This document shows, in pieces, positions 61,548-64,000 of a stretch of 64,000 bases of DNA (within the stretch, counting starts at the first letter, position 1; every line of letters starts with the position of its first letter). The notes under the pieces are model-generated. The model ran no database searches. It was not told where the DNA came from and saw nothing but the letters and a program-made list of their open reading frames with translations. A program made the translations under genes and the position numbers. Source of the stretch: Streptomyces sp. NBC_01723 (GTDB lineage Bacteria; Actinomycetota; Actinomycetes; Streptomycetales; Streptomycetaceae); the NCBI RefSeq assembly GCF_036246005.1, contig NZ_CP109171.1:496001-560000 (forward strand). Reading direction: 5' to 3'.

Positions 61548-62428
61548 CGCGCAAGGCGGCCCTGTCCCGGGCCCAGTTCGAGGAGCGGTTCTTCGGCGTA
61601 CTGCGCTGGTTCGTCATCGCGTTCCTCGCGGTGATCACCCTGCTGCCGTTCTACTACATGGTGCTGCTGTCGCTGAAGCCCATCGACGCGCTCCTGCTCG
61701 ACCCCGGATCCCTGTGGATCTCGGCGAAGGACTTCACCCTCTCCACCTACCAGGACGTGCTGCGCTCCACCTCCGACGGCGGCCAGGGCTTCCTGAAGTT
61801 CCTGCGCAACTCCGCCCTGGTCTCCCTCGGCACGGTGGTGCTCACCCTGGTGGCGGCGGTGCCCGGCGCCTACGCGATCAGCCGCCTGAAGTTCTTCGGC
61901 CACCGGCAGGTCAGCGCGCTCTTCCTGGCCGTCTACCTGTTCCCGGCGACGCTGCTGGCCGTCCCGCTGTTCGTCATCTTCGCCCGGATCGGGCTCTCCT
62001 CCAGCCTGGTCGGCCTCGCCGTCGTCTACGTCGCCCAGACGGTGCCGGTGTCGATCTACATGCTGAAGAACTACCTCGTCACCATCCCGGCCTCGATCGA
62101 GGAGGCGGCGGCGCTCGACGGGTGCTCCCGGCTGCAGACCGTCCGCAAGGTGATCCTGCCGCTCGCCCTGCCCTCGCTGATGGCGACCGGCCTCTACGTC
62201 TTCATGATCGCCTGGAACGAGTTCCTGTTCGCACTGCTGTTCCTGGCCGCCGACCCCGGCCAGTGGACCGTCTCCCTGGGCCTGGCCCAGCTGTCCAACG
62301 GCATCGAGGTGCCCAAGACCGTCCTGATGGCCGGTTCCGTGGTGCTGACGATCCCCGTGGTACTTCTGTTCTTCGCCGCCGAACGCCTGCTCACCGAGGG
62401 GCTGACCAGCGGCGCCGACAAGAGCTGA
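61544..62428 (+). CDS. Carbohydrate ABC transporter permease (MalG type)
   Basis: 294-residue permease with six helices (FVIAFLAVITLLPFYYMVLLSLKP first) and EAA loop EEAAALDGCSRLQTVRKVILPLALP. GTG 61544 has AGGAGGA just upstream and overlaps the previous stop. No ATPase in the cluster, so MsiK-type sharing is expected. The ROK gene starts 15 bp later. Confidence 0.93.
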   Translation: MTRKAALSRAQFEERFFGVLRWFVIAFLAVITLLPFYYMVLLSLKPIDALLLDPGSLWISAKDFTLSTYQDVLRSTSDGGQGFLKFLRNSALVSLGTVVLTLVAAVPGAYAISRLKFFGHRQVSALFLAVYLFPATLLAVPLFVIFARIGLSSSLVGLAVVYVAQTVPVSIYMLKNYLVTIPASIEEAAALDGCSRLQTVRKVILPLALPSLMATGLYVFMIAWNEFLFALLFLAADPGQWTVSLGLAQLSNGIEVPKTVLMAGSVVLTIPVVLLFFAAERLLTEGLTSGADKS

Positions 62429-62443
62429 GCCGTGGGGGACTCC

Positions 62444-63646
62444 ATGATGACGTCAAGTCAGGCCAGCGCGGGTGCGCTGCTGCAGCTGATCCGCAGCGGG
62501 CGCGCCAACACCCGCGCCGACCTCCAGCAGGCGACCGGGCTGTCCCGCTCCACGGTCGGACAGCGCCTCGACCTCCTCAACCGCGCGGGGTGGCTGCGCC
62601 ACGCGACGGGCAGTTCCACCGGTGGCCGCCCCTCCCACCGGATCGTGTTCGAACCGGGCCACGCCTCGGTGATCGCCTTCGACCTGGAGACCCGGCACGC
62701 CCGGGCCGCCGTACTCGACCTGGCGGGCACCATCCTGGCCGAGCACACCGCTCCGCTGGACGTCGCCGAAGGACCCGAACCCGTCCTGGACCGGCTGGCC
62801 GAGTGGTTCCCGGACCTCATCGCCGCGGCCGGGATCCCGGCCTCCCACGTGGCGGGCATCGGACTGTCCGTGCCGGGTCCGGTCGACTGGGAGTCCGGGC
62901 AGGTGATCGAGCCGCCGATCATGCCGGGCTGGGACCGGTACCCCATCAGGGAACGGCTCCAGCAGGCGTACGCCGCGAAGACGGGCCTGGACCCGGCGGC
63001 GCACGCGGTGCCGGTGCTCGTGGACAACGACGCCAACCTGATGGCGCTGGCCGAGTACCAGGCCAACCACCGGGACTGCGCCTCGTTCGTCCTGCTGAAG
63101 GTGTCCACCGGCATCGGCGCGGGGGTCGTCATCGGGGACAGCCTCTACCGGGGTATCGACGGCGGCGCCGGCGACATCGGGCACATCCGGCTGCACGACC
63201 GGTCCGACGCGCTGTGCATGTGCGGCTCCCACGGCTGCCTCGCGGCCGTCGCCAGTGGCCGCGCCATCGCCAAGGAGCTGTCCGCCCTCGGCCTCGACAC
63301 CACGTCGGGCCGGGACGTGCGGCGGCTGCTCAACGAGGGGCACCCGGACGCGGTCCGGCTGGCCCGGGAGGCGGGACGGCGGGTGGGCGAGGTCCTGGTG
63401 ACCGTCGTGACCCTGCTCAACCCCGGAGTGCTCATGATCGCCGGTGAGCTGTCCGGGGTGCCCTTCCTGACCGGGGTGCGGGAGCTGGTCTACCAGCGGG
63501 CCATGCCCCGCGCCACGGCCGGCCTCCAGGTCGTCACCTCGCGGCTCGGCGACCACGCGGGGCTCGTCGGGGCCGCCGCCATGGTCGTGGAGCACCTCTA
63601 CTCCCCCGCCGGCGCCGACGCCCGGCTCGACCGCCTCGCACCGTGA
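62444..63646 (+). CDS. ROK-family transcriptional regulator
   Basis: About 400 residues. N-terminal winged helix (ALLQLIRSGRANTRADLQQATGLSRSTVGQRLDLLN, cited in part), then the ROK fold: sugar-binding VDNDANLMALAEY, and the zinc knot GHIRLHDRSDALCMCGSHGCL. Where sugar kinases have EIGH and GCLE, this protein has DIGH and GCLA, so it is probably a regulator without kinase activity. GTGGGGGAC is the ribosome site; ATG 62444 or 62447. It sits in the importer operon and likely binds the palindromes at 58997-59037. Confidence 0.92.
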   Translation: MMTSSQASAGALLQLIRSGRANTRADLQQATGLSRSTVGQRLDLLNRAGWLRHATGSSTGGRPSHRIVFEPGHASVIAFDLETRHARAAVLDLAGTILAEHTAPLDVAEGPEPVLDRLAEWFPDLIAAAGIPASHVAGIGLSVPGPVDWESGQVIEPPIMPGWDRYPIRERLQQAYAAKTGLDPAAHAVPVLVDNDANLMALAEYQANHRDCASFVLLKVSTGIGAGVVIGDSLYRGIDGGAGDIGHIRLHDRSDALCMCGSHGCLAAVASGRAIAKELSALGLDTTSGRDVRRLLNEGHPDAVRLAREAGRRVGEVLVTVVTLLNPGVLMIAGELSGVPFLTGVRELVYQRAMPRATAGLQVVTSRLGDHAGLVGAAAMVVEHLYSPAGADARLDRLAP

Positions 63647-63695
63647 GCACACCGCCGTGCCACCGTGTGCCGTACCCCTCGAAGACAGGAACACC

Positions 63696-64000
63696 GTGAA
63701 CGCTGTCCCCGCCCCCTGGACCGACCGGCCCGTCGAGGTCGGGCTCGTGGGCGCCGGCCCCTGGGCCCGCGCCATGCACGCCCGGGTACTGGCCGGCGGG
63801 CCGGAGACCCGGCTCGCCGCGGTCTGGGCCCGCCGCACCGAGGCGGCCCGTGAGGCCGCCGCGCCCTACGCCGCCCATGTCGCCGCCGGTTTCGAGGAGT
63901 TGCTGGACCACTGCGAGGCCGTGGCGTTCGCCGTGCCGCCCGCCGTCCAGGCCGAGCTGGCGCCACTGGCGGCGAAGCGGGGCAAGGCGCTGCTGCTGGA
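63696..64000 (+). CDS. Gfo/Idh/MocA family oxidoreductase, N-terminal part (runs off the window)
   Basis: The first ~101 residues: VEVGLVGAGPWARAMHARVLAGGPETRLAAVWARR is the NAD(P)-binding Rossmann start (GxGxxA-like as GAGPWA), followed by FEELLDHCEAVAFAVPPAVQAELA, the usual second nucleotide contact. GTG 63696 with AGGA upstream, 49 bp after the ROK stop on the same strand. The lysine of the EKP motif would lie near the window end, where LLLE is seen. Probably oxidises or reduces the imported sugar. Confidence 0.88.
   Translation, partial: MNAVPAPWTDRPVEVGLVGAGPWARAMHARVLAGGPETRLAAVWARRTEAAREAAAPYAAHVAAGFEELLDHCEAVAFAVPPAVQAELAPLAAKRGKALLL

Noticed and set aside
48764..64000. Secondary-metabolite gene cluster
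   Set aside because: All genes fit carbohydrate uptake and breakdown; there are no synthases, carrier proteins or tailoring enzymes.

Overview
The window is high-GC actinobacterial DNA. Codon use strongly favours G or C at the third position, GTG starts are common, TAnnnT -10 boxes sit 6-7 nt before start codons, and the gene set (sugar ABC importers without their own ATPase, GlxA-type AraC regulators, MetE under a B12 riboswitch, ROK and LacI regulators) fits Streptomyces or a close relative. From memory, the gene neighbourhood htpG / secreted SGNH hydrolase / gap / cyclophilin resembles the right arm of the S. coelicolor chromosome; that is recall, not a search. I see no rRNA, tRNA, CRISPR array or complete insertion sequence.

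Layout, left to right. 1-5.5 kb (minus strand): edge of an MFS gene, then a compact unit of a Clp-type AAA+ ATPase, an SRPBCC protein and a YdeP/FdhF-like molybdopterin oxidoreductase. 5.7-10.4 kb: a Vat-like acetyltransferase; a leaderless MFS gene and a leaderless sugar acetyltransferase-tetR unit that share one 18-bp operator-like sequence; and a YeeE/YedE sulfur transporter preceded by a leaderless cysteine-containing small ORF. 10.5-16.3 kb: htpG, a DUF4303 protein, and a response regulator / sensor kinase / orphan TAXI solute-binding protein operon. 16.6-19.9 kb: a three-gene unit with 4-oxalomesaconate hydratase (LigJ type), 2-pyrone-4,6-dicarboxylate lactonase (LigI type) and an MFS importer. 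20-24 kb: DUF2975 membrane protein, secreted SGNH hydrolase, GlxA-type regulator, gap and cyclophilin, closed by an 18-bp-stem terminator. 24.2-27.8 kb: a glutamate-cysteine-ligase-like protein paired with a class II glutamine amidotransferase, and a TauD-type dioxygenase preceded by another leaderless small ORF.

27.8-35.7 kb is a saccharide regulon: GH2 enzyme, two permeases, binding protein, a LacI regulator and a secreted GH43 enzyme. The same TACATCGATGTA operator lies before the binding-protein operon and the GH43 gene. 35.9-39.3 kb holds an NCS1 permease, a hydantoin/allantoin-racemase-like protein lacking its first catalytic Cys, and a GntR regulator. 39.3-43.5 kb looks worn: a MOSC gene, a head-to-head pair of truncated tetR and HD-domain genes, a YihY gene, and a transposase remnant that supplies the stop codon of an AraC gene. 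43.5-48.7 kb: TauE/SafE transporter, GNAT enzyme, small membrane protein, B12 riboswitch and metE.

48.8-64 kb is a second carbohydrate region: a secreted protein with a ricin-like C-terminus, GH35 beta-galactosidase with its LacI regulator, a debranching-enzyme-like protein, an (alpha/alpha)6 glycosidase, a TIM-barrel isomerase/epimerase, a zinc-type dehydrogenase, an ABC importer, a ROK regulator and the start of a Gfo/Idh/MocA oxidoreductase. The redox and epimerase genes coupled to the importer suggest sugar handling by oxidation rather than plain hydrolysis (inference).
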